NCBI RefSeq assembly: GCF_000374585.1
Contig: NZ_KB894651.1
Span: 93,975-157,974, forward strand
Length of the DNA: 64,000 nt
Direction: 5' to 3'
Source of the DNA: Phocaeicola barnesiae DSM 18169 = JCM 13652
GTDB taxonomy: Bacteria; Bacteroidota; Bacteroidia; Bacteroidales; Bacteroidaceae
Part shown: positions 46,191 to 55,687 of the stretch, piece by piece
Layout of the letters: every line of letters starts with the position of its first letter
Position numbering within the stretch: the stretch's first letter is position 1
Program-made: the position numbers and the translations under genes
The notes under the pieces: generated by a model
The model's database searches: none
What the model was told of the DNA's origin: nothing
What the model saw: the letters and a program-made list of their open reading frames with translations, nothing else

Positions 46191-48695
46191 TCATGTCCCT
46201 TTCGCGGCGCGCTTCTCGTCCGCCAGCCGCTTGATGGCCAGCTCGATGTTGCCGCCCAGTTTCTCCGCCATGCGCTGCACCTCCACCTTCTCGCTCTCTT
46301 CGGTGGTGTAGCAGAGGTATTCCTCCAGCGAGGTCTCCGTCGCATAGACCGCCGACTGCACGCCGCCCAGCCCGAACCACACCTCCTTGTACTTGCGCGC
46401 CGGGTCATTGGACATGTTCACCGAGAGAATCTGCCCCTTCTCCTTGTCCGTCAGCCCGAGCAGCGTCTGTATCTGGTCGAACTTGTTCAGGTACTTCCGC
46501 TGGTCAAGGAGAATCTTGCAGTCCGAGTTGTTGATGATGCTTTCCTTCACTATCGGCGAGGAGATGATGTCGTCCACCTCCTGCGTCACCACCACCGCCT
46601 CCCCGTAGAACTTGCGGACGGTCTTGTAAAGGTAGCGGATGTAGTCCGCCATGTTCGCCGAGGCGATGGCCTTCCACGCTTCCTCAATGACCACCATCTT
46701 GCGGATGCCCTTCAGACGGCGCATCTTGTTGATGAACAGCTCCATGATGATGATGGTCGTGACGGGGAACAGGATGGGATGGTCTTTTATCTGGTCGATT
46801 TCGAAGACGATGAAGCGTTTCGTGAGCAGGTCAAGCTGCTTGCCCGAGTTGAGCAGGAAGTCGTATTCGCCGCCCCGGTAGTAGGGTTCCAGCACGTTCA
46901 GGAAGCCCGCAAGGTCGAAGTCCTTCTCCCTGACCTGCTTCTCTTCCAGCACCCGCCGGTAGTCAGACTTCACGAACTCGTAGAAGGTGTTGAACGAGGG
47001 TTCCTCCACCTCCCCCGACCGGATGCGCTCGATGTAGAGCGACACGGCGTTGGAGAGCGCCACTTCCTCCGAGCGCGTGGCCGGTTCGTTGTCCTTCTTC
47101 CACAGGGTGAGCAGCAGCGTCTTGATGCTCTCCCGCTTCTCGATGTCGAATACCCGGTCGTCGGTATAGAACGGGTTGAACGCTATCGGGTTCTCGTCGG
47201 TGTAGGTGAAATAGATGCCGTCCTCGCCACCGGTCTTCTGGTGTATCAGCGAGCACAGCCCCTCATACGAGTTTCCGGTATCCACCAGCACGATGTGCGT
47301 TCCCTGTTCGTAGTATTGCCGGACAAGGTGGTTCATGAAGAACGACTTGCCGCTGCCCGAACCGCCCAGCACGAATTTGTTTCTATTGGTCGTGATGCCC
47401 TTCTTCATCGGCAGGTCGGAGATGTCCACGTGCAGCGGCTTGCCGCTGATGCGGTCCGACATCTTCAGCCCGAAGGGGGAAAGCGAACTGCGGTAGTTCG
47501 TTTCCTCCGTCCAGAAGCAGAGCGCCTGTTCGATGAAGGTGTAGAACGATTCCTCCGCCGGGAAGTCCGCCGCGTTGCCCGGCATCCCCGCCCAATAAAG
47601 CGTGGCGGCGTCCACCGTGTTGTGGCGCGGCTTGCACTCCATCGAGGCAATCTGGCTGCCCGTCTCGTTGCGGACAGCCTTCACCCCGTCCGGGTTGTCC
47701 GTCCATGCCATGACGTTGCAGTGGCAGCGTACCGAAGTCAGCCCGTAGGAGTGCGCGTCGTTCAGGTAGAGGTCTATCCATTCCTTGTTGATTTGGTTGC
47801 TCCGCGAGTAGCGCGAGAGCGACTGCATGTTGCGCGCCGTCTTCTCGAAGCGTTGCAGGTTCTCTGCGCTGTCGTCGATGAACAGGTACTGGTTATAGAG
47901 GTGGTTGCACGGCAGCAGCAGCCCCACCGGGCTGGCGAACGAGAGGCGGCAGTCCGAGCGGTCGGTCGAGAGCCGCTCGTAGCGGCTGTCCGTGCCCACC
48001 CTGCCCGGCAGCGCGTCCAGTTCCGAGAGCGTATAGACCGACACCCGCTTGTCGCCGATGCGCACCCCCTCGTCGCCCAGTTCGATGTCCTCCAGCACCG
48101 CCGTGTCCTCCAGCGACAGGCAGAAGTATTTCTCCAGCAGCCCGGCCTTTTCCTCCGTGCCGGTAATCTCGTCGCCCGGAAGACGGCGCAGGCGTACCAG
48201 CCCCGTGTCGTTCACGATGCGGGCGAACTGCCCGACGGCATCCAGAAAGCGCGCCGCCATGTCGCGGTTCACCTCTTTGGGGAGGATGAAGCCCCGGCAC
48301 AGGGATGAGAAACTGCTCTGCATCCGCATCCGCTCTTTCGTCGTCTTGGTCAGGTACAGGTAGCACCGGTGGTTCAGGAACGGGCGTTCGTTGAAATGGA
48401 GTTCGTAGCTCCGTGAGAGGAAGCCGAGCCGTTCCCCTTCTTCCCGGCTGTGGTATGTCTCGCCCACGAACCAGTCCTGCTTGTGCACCACCGTATAGTC
48501 CGGCAGTACCTTCACGGCCTTTGCCCATGCCGCATGGATGGCGGCATACTCGGCGGAGGTCACGGTGAACAGTTCGGGCAGTTCCACCTCGAAGGCGGCG
48601 GTGATGTCCGCGTCCTTCGAGACGATGCAGTCTGACTCCACCGCAAGCAGCGGGAACTTGCTTTCCAATGTCGTAGTTTTCAACAGGTTTCTCAT
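46191..48695 (-). CDS. traG: Conjugation ATPase TraG (VirB4-like)
   Basis: This 834-residue cytoplasmic ATPase powers the type IV secretion channel. It shows Walker A VLGGSGSGKSFF (about 450), a Walker-B like KMVVIEEAWKAI (about 685), and YLNKFDQIQTLLGLTD near the C-terminus, all typical of VirB4/TraG_P-loop proteins of Bacteroidales. ATG 48695 (MRNLLKTTTLESK) is chosen; a frame to 48875 would overlap the upstream gene. Start overlaps the traF stop by 4 nt. Confidence 0.92.
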   Translation of the reverse strand: MRNLLKTTTLESKFPLLAVESDCIVSKDADITAAFEVELPELFTVTSAEYAAIHAAWAKAVKVLPDYTVVHKQDWFVGETYHSREEGERLGFLSRSYELHFNERPFLNHRCYLYLTKTTKERMRMQSSFSSLCRGFILPKEVNRDMAARFLDAVGQFARIVNDTGLVRLRRLPGDEITGTEEKAGLLEKYFCLSLEDTAVLEDIELGDEGVRIGDKRVSVYTLSELDALPGRVGTDSRYERLSTDRSDCRLSFASPVGLLLPCNHLYNQYLFIDDSAENLQRFEKTARNMQSLSRYSRSNQINKEWIDLYLNDAHSYGLTSVRCHCNVMAWTDNPDGVKAVRNETGSQIASMECKPRHNTVDAATLYWAGMPGNAADFPAEESFYTFIEQALCFWTEETNYRSSLSPFGLKMSDRISGKPLHVDISDLPMKKGITTNRNKFVLGGSGSGKSFFMNHLVRQYYEQGTHIVLVDTGNSYEGLCSLIHQKTGGEDGIYFTYTDENPIAFNPFYTDDRVFDIEKRESIKTLLLTLWKKDNEPATRSEEVALSNAVSLYIERIRSGEVEEPSFNTFYEFVKSDYRRVLEEKQVREKDFDLAGFLNVLEPYYRGGEYDFLLNSGKQLDLLTKRFIVFEIDQIKDHPILFPVTTIIIMELFINKMRRLKGIRKMVVIEEAWKAIASANMADYIRYLYKTVRKFYGEAVVVTQEVDDIISSPIVKESIINNSDCKILLDQRKYLNKFDQIQTLLGLTDKEKGQILSVNMSNDPARKYKEVWFGLGGVQSAVYATETSLEEYLCYTTEESEKVEVQRMAEKLGGNIELAIKRLADEKRAAKGT

Positions 48696-49015
48696 ACGCT
48701 CTTTTTCTTTGGGGTGAACAATCTCCGGACGGTAATCCGGTTTATCAGGTAGCGCGGGTGCTGCCGCTTGGCGAGCCGTTTCATCAGCCCGTGTTCTCCA
48801 TACTTGGCGTTCAGACGGAACGTAAGCCATACCAGCGCCGATGCGGATACCGCGCCGAAGGCGATGCATACCCATTGGTCTATCCCCGCCATGTACATCA
48901 CGACGAACACCACAAACACGGCAAGCAGCCCTCCGGCAAAGATGAACAGGTACTGTGCCTTCAGCCCCTTGAACTCCGGGTTCTGCCCGATGCCCTTGTT
49001 CAGTTCATATTCCAT
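48692..49015 (-). CDS. traF: Conjugal transfer protein TraF (DUF4133)
   Basis: This 107-residue inner-membrane protein starts MEYELNKGIGQNPEFKGLKA, has two membrane helices (about 21-40 and 45-65) and a basic tail ending in RRLFTPKKKSV. The start motif is a strong DUF4133/TraF marker. This VirB3-like protein sits directly before the VirB4-like gene, the usual arrangement. Confidence 0.85.
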   Translation of the reverse strand: MEYELNKGIGQNPEFKGLKAQYLFIFAGGLLAVFVVFVVMYMAGIDQWVCIAFGAVSASALVWLTFRLNAKYGEHGLMKRLAKRQHPRYLINRITVRRLFTPKKKSV

Positions 49016-49041
49016 AGATACCTTTATTATATATGGAAGGA

Positions 49042-49344
49042 TTAGAGGAAGAACGAGCGCAGGATGGTGGCCGCCACTATCAGGAAGATGCACGCCCCGA
49101 ACCACGAGGCCGCCGTCTTCGATGTGTCCGGGTCACCCGACGAGAACTTGTTGTATACCTTGATGCCTCCAATCAGGCCGACCACCGCGCCGATGGCGTA
49201 GATGAGCTTCGTCCCCGGGTCAAAATACGAGGTCACCATCTGCGTGGCCTCCTCGATGCCCGCCTGTCCGTTACCTTGCGCATAGAGCGCCCCGGCTGCC
49301 GTCAGGCAGACCGCCATGAAAAAGATTTTCTTTGTTGTGTTCAT
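49042..49344 (-). CDS. traE: Conjugal transfer protein TraE (DUF4134, VirB2-like)
   Basis: This 100-residue protein has a signal peptide (1-22, ending LYAQ) and two hydrophobic segments (about 46-62 and 80-98). Size and topology fit the VirB2-like pilus subunit position of CTnDOT-type systems (DUF4134). It lies 27 nt before traF. Confidence 0.84.
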   Translation of the reverse strand: MNTTKKIFFMAVCLTAAGALYAQGNGQAGIEEATQMVTSYFDPGTKLIYAIGAVVGLIGGIKVYNKFSSGDPDTSKTAASWFGACIFLIVAATILRSFFL

Positions 49345-49374
49345 AAAATATGGTTTTTATGCGGATAGACCGCG

Positions 49375-50085
49375 TTAAACAATGTCGTTGATGGAAAAGC
49401 CCTCCGGCACGCCGCTGTCTTCAGGGGAATGTCCGGGCTGCCGCTGCCTGCGGTAGCCGGCAAGGTGCTGCTCGATGAGCGAGGCGATGCGCCGTTCCCG
49501 TTCCGCGTCCCCGGCGGTGAGCTGCTCCAGCATCGGCGTCCCCCTGAGTTCGGCAAACGTGCGCCCGGCCTGCTGCCGTTCCGCTTCGGTGGCTCCGGTG
49601 TCATCTACCGCTATGCGCACCGCCAGCCCCATGTCCTCGAAGCGGAGGCCGGATGCCTGCGGCGTGCACCCTTCGAGCATCTCGTCCTCGTCTATCGGTT
49701 CTTCACCGGCTTCCGTGTCCCGGTACTCCATCGGCTCGCTCATGTCCTCCATGTGCTCCAGTTCATCCGGCAGGGGATTGCCTTCAGCAAAGAGCGCGTC
49801 CAGTTCGTCGGCGGACACCACTTTGGGATATTTCCCCGTTTCCGTTGCAAAAGTATCCCCTTCCTCCGCCGGTTTGCCGGTTTCCGTTTTTCGGGGTTCT
49901 TGTGGCGTGGAGTGGCTGAGGAAAAATGTGCTCTTGCCTAAAATCTCGGCTGCGTCGGCGATGTTCCGGGGCAGCACTTCGTCGTTTTTACATTGTTTTC
50001 TTTGCCGGCTATACCGCTCGTAGGCGAGGTAGGCCGCTACCCAAAGCAGGTAGCCCGCAATACATAGAATGATGGCTGTTGTCAT
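49375..50085 (-). CDS. TraD-like tra-operon protein
   Basis: From ATG 50085 (MTTAIILCIAGYLLWVAAYL) the protein is 236 residues: one N-terminal membrane helix (about 3-22), then a long acidic soluble region (many Glu/Asp between 90 and 160), then a helical C-terminus. Position and layout fit TraD of Bacteroidales conjugative transposons, whose role is not defined. A frame extending to 50289 adds an Arg-rich stretch within the next gene and is rejected. Confidence 0.68.
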   Translation of the reverse strand: MTTAIILCIAGYLLWVAAYLAYERYSRQRKQCKNDEVLPRNIADAAEILGKSTFFLSHSTPQEPRKTETGKPAEEGDTFATETGKYPKVVSADELDALFAEGNPLPDELEHMEDMSEPMEYRDTEAGEEPIDEDEMLEGCTPQASGLRFEDMGLAVRIAVDDTGATEAERQQAGRTFAELRGTPMLEQLTAGDAERERRIASLIEQHLAGYRRQRQPGHSPEDSGVPEGFSINDIV

Positions 50086-50096
50086 GATGGTTCCAT

Positions 50097-50456
50097 TTAG
50101 AAAATTCCGGTCTGTTGTCTGCTGTATTCTTTCTCTATCTCTCCCTGCCAGTCGGCGAAATGCTTCTCCAGCACGTTGTCCACATAGCTGAACAGCGACA
50201 CGCGGTTGCCGCCGATGGTCTGCACGATGCGCTGTATCCGTTCGTGGAACTCTTTGCGCAGGTAGATGGTCTTGCCCAGCCGCGCGCATACGGGCGATTC
50301 ATGGATGAACAGGCGCAGGTATTCGCTTTCAGGCTCCGTTCCGGCCTCCGGCTTCATCGCCGGGGTGACGGGCTGTACGGGCTTTTCTTCCTTGAACGAA
50401 GCGACTATGGAGCTTTCGTCCAGTTCCGTCAGGCTGATTTTCTTCCGTCCGTTCAT
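50097..50456 (-). CDS. DUF3408 protein (tra operon, possible DNA-binding partner of TraA)
   Basis: This 119-residue cytoplasmic protein has a disordered start and a C-terminal helical domain with IYLRKEFHERIQRIVQTIGG, similar to ribbon-helix-helix-like DUF3408 proteins. It lies 4 nt after the ParA-like gene, so the pair may act like a ParA with its DNA-binding partner; that is inference. Confidence 0.75.
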   Translation of the reverse strand: MNGRKKISLTELDESSIVASFKEEKPVQPVTPAMKPEAGTEPESEYLRLFIHESPVCARLGKTIYLRKEFHERIQRIVQTIGGNRVSLFSYVDNVLEKHFADWQGEIEKEYSRQQTGIF

Positions 50457-50459
50457 GGC

Positions 50460-51224
50460 TTACCTCCCGATAATACGTAGGATTTCTTCGGTTATCTCCC
50501 GGATATGGCTCCCTTTGGCGAGCGTGCCGTCCACCGGGAACAGGGTCGAGCGGAATACCGCCTTGTGTTCCCCCGTCAGTTCCCTGCGGAAGCGTTTGCT
50601 GTCGGGCAGGAACGTGTCCAGCACGTCCAGCCCCAGCTCCCGGATGATTTCCTCGTACACGCCGTACAGTTCCGACTTCTCGCGCCCGTCCACCATGTTC
50701 CACAGCAGGTGCAGCCCCTTGATGTGCGTCTTGCCCGTGTCCACCAGTGTTTCCTTCAGCTTGGTGGCGAAGCGCAGGGTGCTTTCCATCACCACCCGGT
50801 CGGCGGCTATGGGGGAAAAGATGTAGTCCATGTTCGCCAGCGTCTGCAACACGCCGCCGCTGTTCACCGTGCCGGGCAGGTCGAAGAACACGATATCCGT
50901 GCCGGGCAGCTTCTCCAGCAGTTCCTCCGCCTTCGTGACGGCATCCTCCGCCGTGCTTTCGATGACCGGGTAGGCTTTCTTGCCGATGCGTTGTAGTTGG
51001 CGGTAGGCCATCGCCTTGTAATGTTCGTCCTCCATGACCGTCTTCAAATCGCGCCTGCGCATCTCGGCGATGCTATGCTGCGGGTAGTCGCAGTCCACCA
51101 CCGCTATGTCCAGCCCCTTGACATAATGCAGGTAACTGGCGGTAAGCACCGTCAGGGTGGTCTTGCCCGCCCCTCCCTTCTGGGTGGAGAAGGCGATGTA
51201 AAGTGTTTCCTTTTCCATTGTCAT
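50460..51224 (-). CDS. traA: ParA-family ATPase TraA
   Basis: This 254-residue protein has the deviant Walker A of ParA/MinD ATPases (KGGAGKTTLT, about residues 16-25) and the VVDCDYPQHS and VFFDLPGT segments. First gene of the tra operon. ParA proteins position DNA or protein complexes in the cell; here it probably helps element maintenance or transfer-complex placement. Start MTMEKETLYIAFSTQ is well placed. The upstream gap to the mob genes contains the palindromes of the presumed oriT region. Confidence 0.85.
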   Translation of the reverse strand: MTMEKETLYIAFSTQKGGAGKTTLTVLTASYLHYVKGLDIAVVDCDYPQHSIAEMRRRDLKTVMEDEHYKAMAYRQLQRIGKKAYPVIESTAEDAVTKAEELLEKLPGTDIVFFDLPGTVNSGGVLQTLANMDYIFSPIAADRVVMESTLRFATKLKETLVDTGKTHIKGLHLLWNMVDGREKSELYGVYEEIIRELGLDVLDTFLPDSKRFRRELTGEHKAVFRSTLFPVDGTLAKGSHIREITEEILRIIGR

Positions 51225-51764
51225 AACCGTTCCGTTTCAAATGATGCGGCAAAGGAAAGCGGAACGGGCGAGAAAATGCCGGCTTTTGGCGGGACGGGGT
51301 ACGAGTGGCGCGGCTTTGGCGCGGAGTGGCTGGTTGGTCGGCTGTGCGTGCAACCGGCCGGACTGCCTGTCGGACAGCCGGAGGACTGGTTAGCGGTAGG
51401 GCTGGAGGCAGGTTCGGCTGAACGGCTGCCTGCTTCATCATCCCTTTGGCAGATTGTCTGACGGTGCAGCCGGACAACCGTCAGTCCGGTTGGCTACCCA
51501 AATGGTTGGTCAGCTGACTGTACCGACGCTGCAACGTTGCAACAGAAGGAGGATTAATCAGACGATCCGGCACTGAAGCCCGCCGGGAACGGGACTGTCC
51601 GGGCGGTTTTTATCCCTTGCGTGCGAAGTGGCTGTAAAATGGCATGATGTGGCCGGTGCAGCCCGTGTGCGGCAAACGGCTTCGCTTCCTACCTTTGCGG
51701 CATGAAATCCGTCGGTATGGTCAGAGGCCGACCGTTACGCTATTGTCCGCTTTCAAGGAAAGCG
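51225..51764. other. Divergent intergenic region between tra and mob operons
   Basis: This GC-rich gap has no gene I can support. It holds several small inverted repeats: CTGACGGT/ACCGTCAG (51458-51465 with 51477-51484), the palindromes GTCAGCTGAC (51509-51518) and TGCAACGTTGCA (51530-51541), and a TAccTTTG -7 box at 51690-51697 on the plus strand that probably starts the mob transcript through the oriT region. Confidence 0.6.
51690..51697 (+). promoter_or_regulatory. -7 element for the mob operon
   Basis: TAccTTTG followed by CGG at 51690-51697 is a perfect -7 box. The transcript would run through the oriT palindromes into mobA, so origin structure and expression may influence each other. 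Confidence 0.55.
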
Positions 51765-51905
51765 TTTTCCCCGCCGGCGGGGAAAATGTATGTTCGCCAG
51801 AACATAGCAAGCTGTGTTTTTTGCAGCACGCATCCGCTTCTGCCGCAAAAAACGCTTGCCCTTGCAGGGGGCGCAATTTGGCTCCGAAGTCGCAAATTGC
51901 AAGGG
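51765..51905. other. oriT: Candidate origin of transfer (oriT), four stacked palindromes
   Basis: Four structures follow each other directly upstream of the mobilisation genes. One is a 22-bp perfect palindrome (51765-51786). The second is TATGTTC/GAACATA (51789-51806). The third is a split inverted repeat of GCAAGC and GTTTTTTGC with its complement (51807-51824 with 51845-51859). The fourth is CCCTTGCA/TGCAAGGG (51859-51866 with 51898-51905), with inner GCAATTTG/CAAATTGC. Relaxase origins usually lie next to the relaxase gene and carry such inverted repeats beside the nick site. The exact nick site cannot be read from sequence. Confidence 0.7.
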
Positions 51906-51965
51906 AGGGGCATAACGGCGGCAAGACCGCAGACGGGGAGTTTTCACCTTTTAATGACAGCAAGC

Positions 51966-52409
51966 ATGAACGAACAGCAACAGCATCCGAAAAGAAGGAA
52001 AGGCGGACGGACACCCAAGTCCGCGCCCGCTTTCCACCGCGAGACCGTCAATCTCGATGCCGCGCAGCACGCCCGGTTCCTCACCCTTTACGAACAGTCC
52101 GGCCTTTCGTCCAAGTCGAAGTTCATCGCCGCGCGCATCTTCGGCGACAGCTTCCGGGTTATACGCACCGACCGGGGCACGATGGAGTATGTGGCCAGAC
52201 TCACCGCCCTGTACCAGCAGTACCGTGCCGTCGGGGTGAACTACAACCAGACGGTCAAGGAACTGCACGTGCATTTTACCGAGAAAAAGGCGTTGGCCTT
52301 GCTCTACAAGTTGGAGAAGCTGACCCTCGAACTGGTGGCGCTCAGCCGCCGCATTGTCGGACTTTCCGAAGAACTCAAAAGGTATGGTGGCGAAAATCAG
52401 CACGGGTAA
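51966..52409 (+). CDS. mobA: MobA-like relaxosome accessory protein
   Basis: From ATG 51966 the protein is 147 residues. A Lys/Arg-rich start (KRRKGGRTPKSAP) is followed by a helical domain with RFLTLYEQSGLSSKSKFIAA, the ribbon-helix-helix like layout of mobilisation accessory proteins that bind oriT. It probably helps load the relaxase. An ATG at 51702 in frame would place the oriT palindromes inside the protein and is rejected. Its 3' end overlaps the relaxase gene by 26 nt. Confidence 0.78.
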   Translation: MNEQQQHPKRRKGGRTPKSAPAFHRETVNLDAAQHARFLTLYEQSGLSSKSKFIAARIFGDSFRVIRTDRGTMEYVARLTALYQQYRAVGVNYNQTVKELHVHFTEKKALALLYKLEKLTLELVALSRRIVGLSEELKRYGGENQHG

Positions 52410-53610
52410 GGACTTGTACGGAGCGTTGGCATACAACCAGACGAAGGTGGAGGAAGGGCACGCGAAGATATTGGACGCCAACCTGCTCCCGTACCCGGAA
52501 GACGGGCATTTCCGCATGGGCGAAGCGATGGAGGCTTTCACGGCATGGCTCCCCTCACACTACCGCACCGAGAAGCCGGTCATACACATCTCGCTCAATC
52601 CGCATCCCGACGATGTATTGACCGACGGGCAGCTTGCCGCCATCGGCAGGGAGTATATGGAGAAACTGGGCTACGGCAGCCAGCCTTTCCTTATCTTCAA
52701 GCACGAGGACATCGACCGCCACCACATCCACATCGTGTCCCTGCGCGTGGACAGCGGGGGCAGGAAGATTTCCGACCGTTTCGAGCACCGCCGGAGCAAA
52801 GAGATAACCGAACAGTTGGAACAGAAGTACGGGCTGCATCCGGCCAAGGGGCAGAAGAAGGCGGAGGACTGGAAGCTCCGCCCGGTGGATGCCGGGCGCG
52901 GCGACATACGCCGGCAGATAGCCGATACCGTCAAGCCGCTGCTCAAGCTCTACCGGTTCCAGTCGATGGGCGAGTTCCGGGCTTTGCTCTCCTTATATAA
53001 CATAGGCATGGAGGAAGTCAGGGGCGAAGCGGGCGGGCGCACCTATCACGGCATTGTCTATACGGCGTTGGATGCGGACGGCAACAAGGTGGTGACTCCC
53101 ATCAAGTCGGCACGGCTGGGCAAGATGGCCGGGGCGGAGGGGCTGCAACGGCGCATGGAGTGGTCGGCTTCCCGAATCAGGGCGGACGGATGCCGCGAGC
53201 GGCTGCGCCCTCCGTTGGCCGGGGCATTGCGGGAGGCAAGGGACGAGGCGGATTTCCGCCGCCGTCTGGCTGCCATGAACGTGGATTTGGTGCTCCGTCT
53301 GGGTGAATCCGGCAGGATTTACGGAGTAACCTTCATCGACCACGAGAGCCGTACCGTGCTCAACGGCTCCCGGCTCGGCAAGGAGTTCTCCGCCAATGCG
53401 CTGGAAGCGCGTTTCAACCCGCAATCCGAACCGGTCTGCAAGGTACAGCCGGATATGGCAGCGCCTGCGCCGGAACCCGGTACGGACGGCAAGGTACTGG
53501 GAGGGCTGCTGTCCGTCATCGAGCCGGAGACCGGCACCGTGCCGCGCTATCCGCGCCTGCTCAAGCCTGACAAGAAGAAACGCCGCCGCAGGTACGGGCG
53601 GCAGGACTGA
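52384..53610 (+). CDS. mobB: Relaxase MobB (HUH type)
   Basis: The relaxase nicks oriT and pilots the strand to the recipient. The 408-residue protein has the N-terminal Tyr region (Tyr12, Tyr17) and the metal-binding HUH motif FKHEDIDRHHIHIVSLR (His107, His114, His116). The C-terminal 120 residues are Arg/Pro-rich with a KKKRRRRYGR tail. ATG 52384 (MVAKISTGKD) overlaps mobA by 26 nt; a frame from 52354 begins with TTG and is unlikely. Confidence 0.9.
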   Translation: MVAKISTGKDLYGALAYNQTKVEEGHAKILDANLLPYPEDGHFRMGEAMEAFTAWLPSHYRTEKPVIHISLNPHPDDVLTDGQLAAIGREYMEKLGYGSQPFLIFKHEDIDRHHIHIVSLRVDSGGRKISDRFEHRRSKEITEQLEQKYGLHPAKGQKKAEDWKLRPVDAGRGDIRRQIADTVKPLLKLYRFQSMGEFRALLSLYNIGMEEVRGEAGGRTYHGIVYTALDADGNKVVTPIKSARLGKMAGAEGLQRRMEWSASRIRADGCRERLRPPLAGALREARDEADFRRRLAAMNVDLVLRLGESGRIYGVTFIDHESRTVLNGSRLGKEFSANALEARFNPQSEPVCKVQPDMAAPAPEPGTDGKVLGGLLSVIEPETGTVPRYPRLLKPDKKKRRRRYGRQD

Positions 53611-53670
53611 ATGCAGTCCGGATAACATTCAACCGATTTTCAATCACCGTTTAATTACAACTTATTCATT

Positions 53671-55686
53671 ATGTCACAGGAAGATGATTTGAGAGGGCTG
53701 GCCAAAGTCATGGACTTCATGCGTGCCCTCAGCGTATTGTTCGTCATAGTCAATGTATATTGGTTCTGCTACCCCTCGATGAAGGAATGGAACATCGACA
53801 TCGGGGTGGTGGACAGGATTCTGCTCAATTTCCAGCGGACGACCGGGCTGTTCTCGTCCATCCTCTGGACGAAGCTGTTCGCCCTCGTGTTTCTGGCGCT
53901 CTCCTGCTTGGGAACGAAAGGCGTGAAGGAGGAAAAAATCAGGTGGACGCATATCTGGGCGGCGCTTGCCGCCGGCATCGTGCTGTTTTTCTTCAACTGG
54001 TGGCTGCTTGATTTGCCGCTGCCCCTTTCGGCGCGTACCGGTTTCTATTTGCTCACCTTGTCCGCAGGGTACGGCTGCCTCTTGGCCGCCGGGGTATGGA
54101 TGTCCCGCCTGCTCCGGCAGAACTTGATGGAGGACGTGTTCAACAACGAGAACGAATCCTTCATGCAGGAGACCCGGCTCATCGAGAACGAGTATTCCGT
54201 CAATCTGCCCACCCGCTTCTGGTACAGGAAAAAGATGTGGCACGGCTGGATAAACGTGGTGAACCCCTTCCGTGCCTCCATTGTCTTGGGTACGCCGGGC
54301 AGCGGCAAGTCCTTTGCCGTGGTCAATTCCTATATCAAACAGCAGATTGAAAAGGGCTATGCCACCTATATTTACGACTTCAAGTTTCCGGACTTGAGCA
54401 CCATCGCCTACAACCACCTGCTCCGCCATCTGGACGGCTACAAGGTCAGGCCGAAGTTCTATGTCATCAACTTCGACGACCCCTCGCGCAGCCACCGCTG
54501 CAACCCGCTCAACCCGAAGTTCATGACCGACATCTCCGATGCCTACGAGAGTTCCTACAACATCATGCTCAACCTCAACCGCACTTGGGCGGCCAAGCAG
54601 GGCGACTTCTTCGTCGAGTCCCCCACCATCTTATTTGCTGCAATTATTTGGTTTTTACGCATTTACAAAAACGGAAAGTATTGCACCTTCCCCCATGCGG
54701 TCGAGTTCCTGAACAAGCCCTACGAGCAGATTTTCCCCATCATGTCCTCCTATCCCGAACTGGAGAACTACCTCAGCCCTTTCCTCGACGCATGGCTCGC
54801 CGGGGCTGCCGACCAGCTCATGGGGCAGATTGCTTCGGCCAAGATACCGCTCTCGCGCATGATTTCCCCGGCGCTCTATTGGGTGATGTCCGCCGACGAG
54901 TTCTCCCTCGACATCAACAATCCTGACGAGCCGAAGGTGCTCTGCATCGGCAACAACCCCGACCGGCAGGCCATTTACGGGGCGGCGCTCGGACTGTACA
55001 ACTCGCGCATCGTCAAACTGGTGAACAAGAAAGGCAGGCTGAAAAGCTCCATCATCATCGATGAGCTGCCCACCGTGTTCATCAAGGGACTGGATAACCT
55101 TATCGCCACCGCGCGTAGCAACAAGGTGGCCGTGCTGCTGGGCTTTCAGGACTTCTCGCAGCTCATCCGCGACTATACCGACAAGGAGGCGAAGGTCATC
55201 ATCAACACCGTCGGCAACATCTTCTCCGGACAGGTGGTGGGCGAGACAGCCAAGACGCTCTCCGAGCGCTTCGGCAAAATCTTGCAGAAACGGCAGTCCA
55301 TCTCCATCAACCGCAACGACGTGTCCACCTCCATCTCCACCCAGATGGACAGCCTTATCCCGCCGAGCAAGATTTCCTCGCTGACACAGGGTATGTTCGT
55401 CGGTTCGGTGGCGGACAACTTCGGCGAGAAAATCGAGCAGAAGATTTTCCATTGCGAGATTGTGGTCGATGCCAAGAAAATCGCCGAAGAGGAAAAGACC
55501 TACCAGAAGATACCGGTCATCACCGACTTCAGGGATGCCGACGGCATCGACCGCATGAAGGAAATGGTGCAGGAGAACTACAACCGCATCAAGGAGGAAG
55601 CCCGGCAGATTGTCGCCGACGAACTGGAGCGTATTGCCAATGACCCGAATCTGAAGCACCTGCTGGAGTTGAACAAACAGGCGTAG
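53671..55686 (+). CDS. mobC: Type IV coupling protein MobC (VirD4/TraD-like)
   Basis: The coupling protein brings the relaxase-DNA complex to the channel, using ATP. The 671-residue protein has an N-terminal membrane region of four hydrophobic segments (about 17-33, 60-80, 97-116 and 124-143), Walker A LGTPGSGKS (206-214), and Walker-B-like SIIIDELPT (about 456-464) followed by a helicase-like RSNKVAVLLGFQDFSQL. The order relaxase then coupling protein is standard. It lies 60 nt after mobB. Confidence 0.92.
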   Translation: MSQEDDLRGLAKVMDFMRALSVLFVIVNVYWFCYPSMKEWNIDIGVVDRILLNFQRTTGLFSSILWTKLFALVFLALSCLGTKGVKEEKIRWTHIWAALAAGIVLFFFNWWLLDLPLPLSARTGFYLLTLSAGYGCLLAAGVWMSRLLRQNLMEDVFNNENESFMQETRLIENEYSVNLPTRFWYRKKMWHGWINVVNPFRASIVLGTPGSGKSFAVVNSYIKQQIEKGYATYIYDFKFPDLSTIAYNHLLRHLDGYKVRPKFYVINFDDPSRSHRCNPLNPKFMTDISDAYESSYNIMLNLNRTWAAKQGDFFVESPTILFAAIIWFLRIYKNGKYCTFPHAVEFLNKPYEQIFPIMSSYPELENYLSPFLDAWLAGAADQLMGQIASAKIPLSRMISPALYWVMSADEFSLDINNPDEPKVLCIGNNPDRQAIYGAALGLYNSRIVKLVNKKGRLKSSIIIDELPTVFIKGLDNLIATARSNKVAVLLGFQDFSQLIRDYTDKEAKVIINTVGNIFSGQVVGETAKTLSERFGKILQKRQSISINRNDVSTSISTQMDSLIPPSKISSLTQGMFVGSVADNFGEKIEQKIFHCEIVVDAKKIAEEEKTYQKIPVITDFRDADGIDRMKEMVQENYNRIKEEARQIVADELERIANDPNLKHLLELNKQA

Positions 55687-55687
55687 G

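Noticed and set aside
41000..51200. Long plus-strand frames within the tra operon
   Set aside because: They are high-GC shadows of the tra genes, rich in Arg, His and Gln and without domains.
51702..51965. Long mobA starting at ATG 51702
   Set aside because: The added residues are encoded by the oriT palindromes and show no protein-like character.
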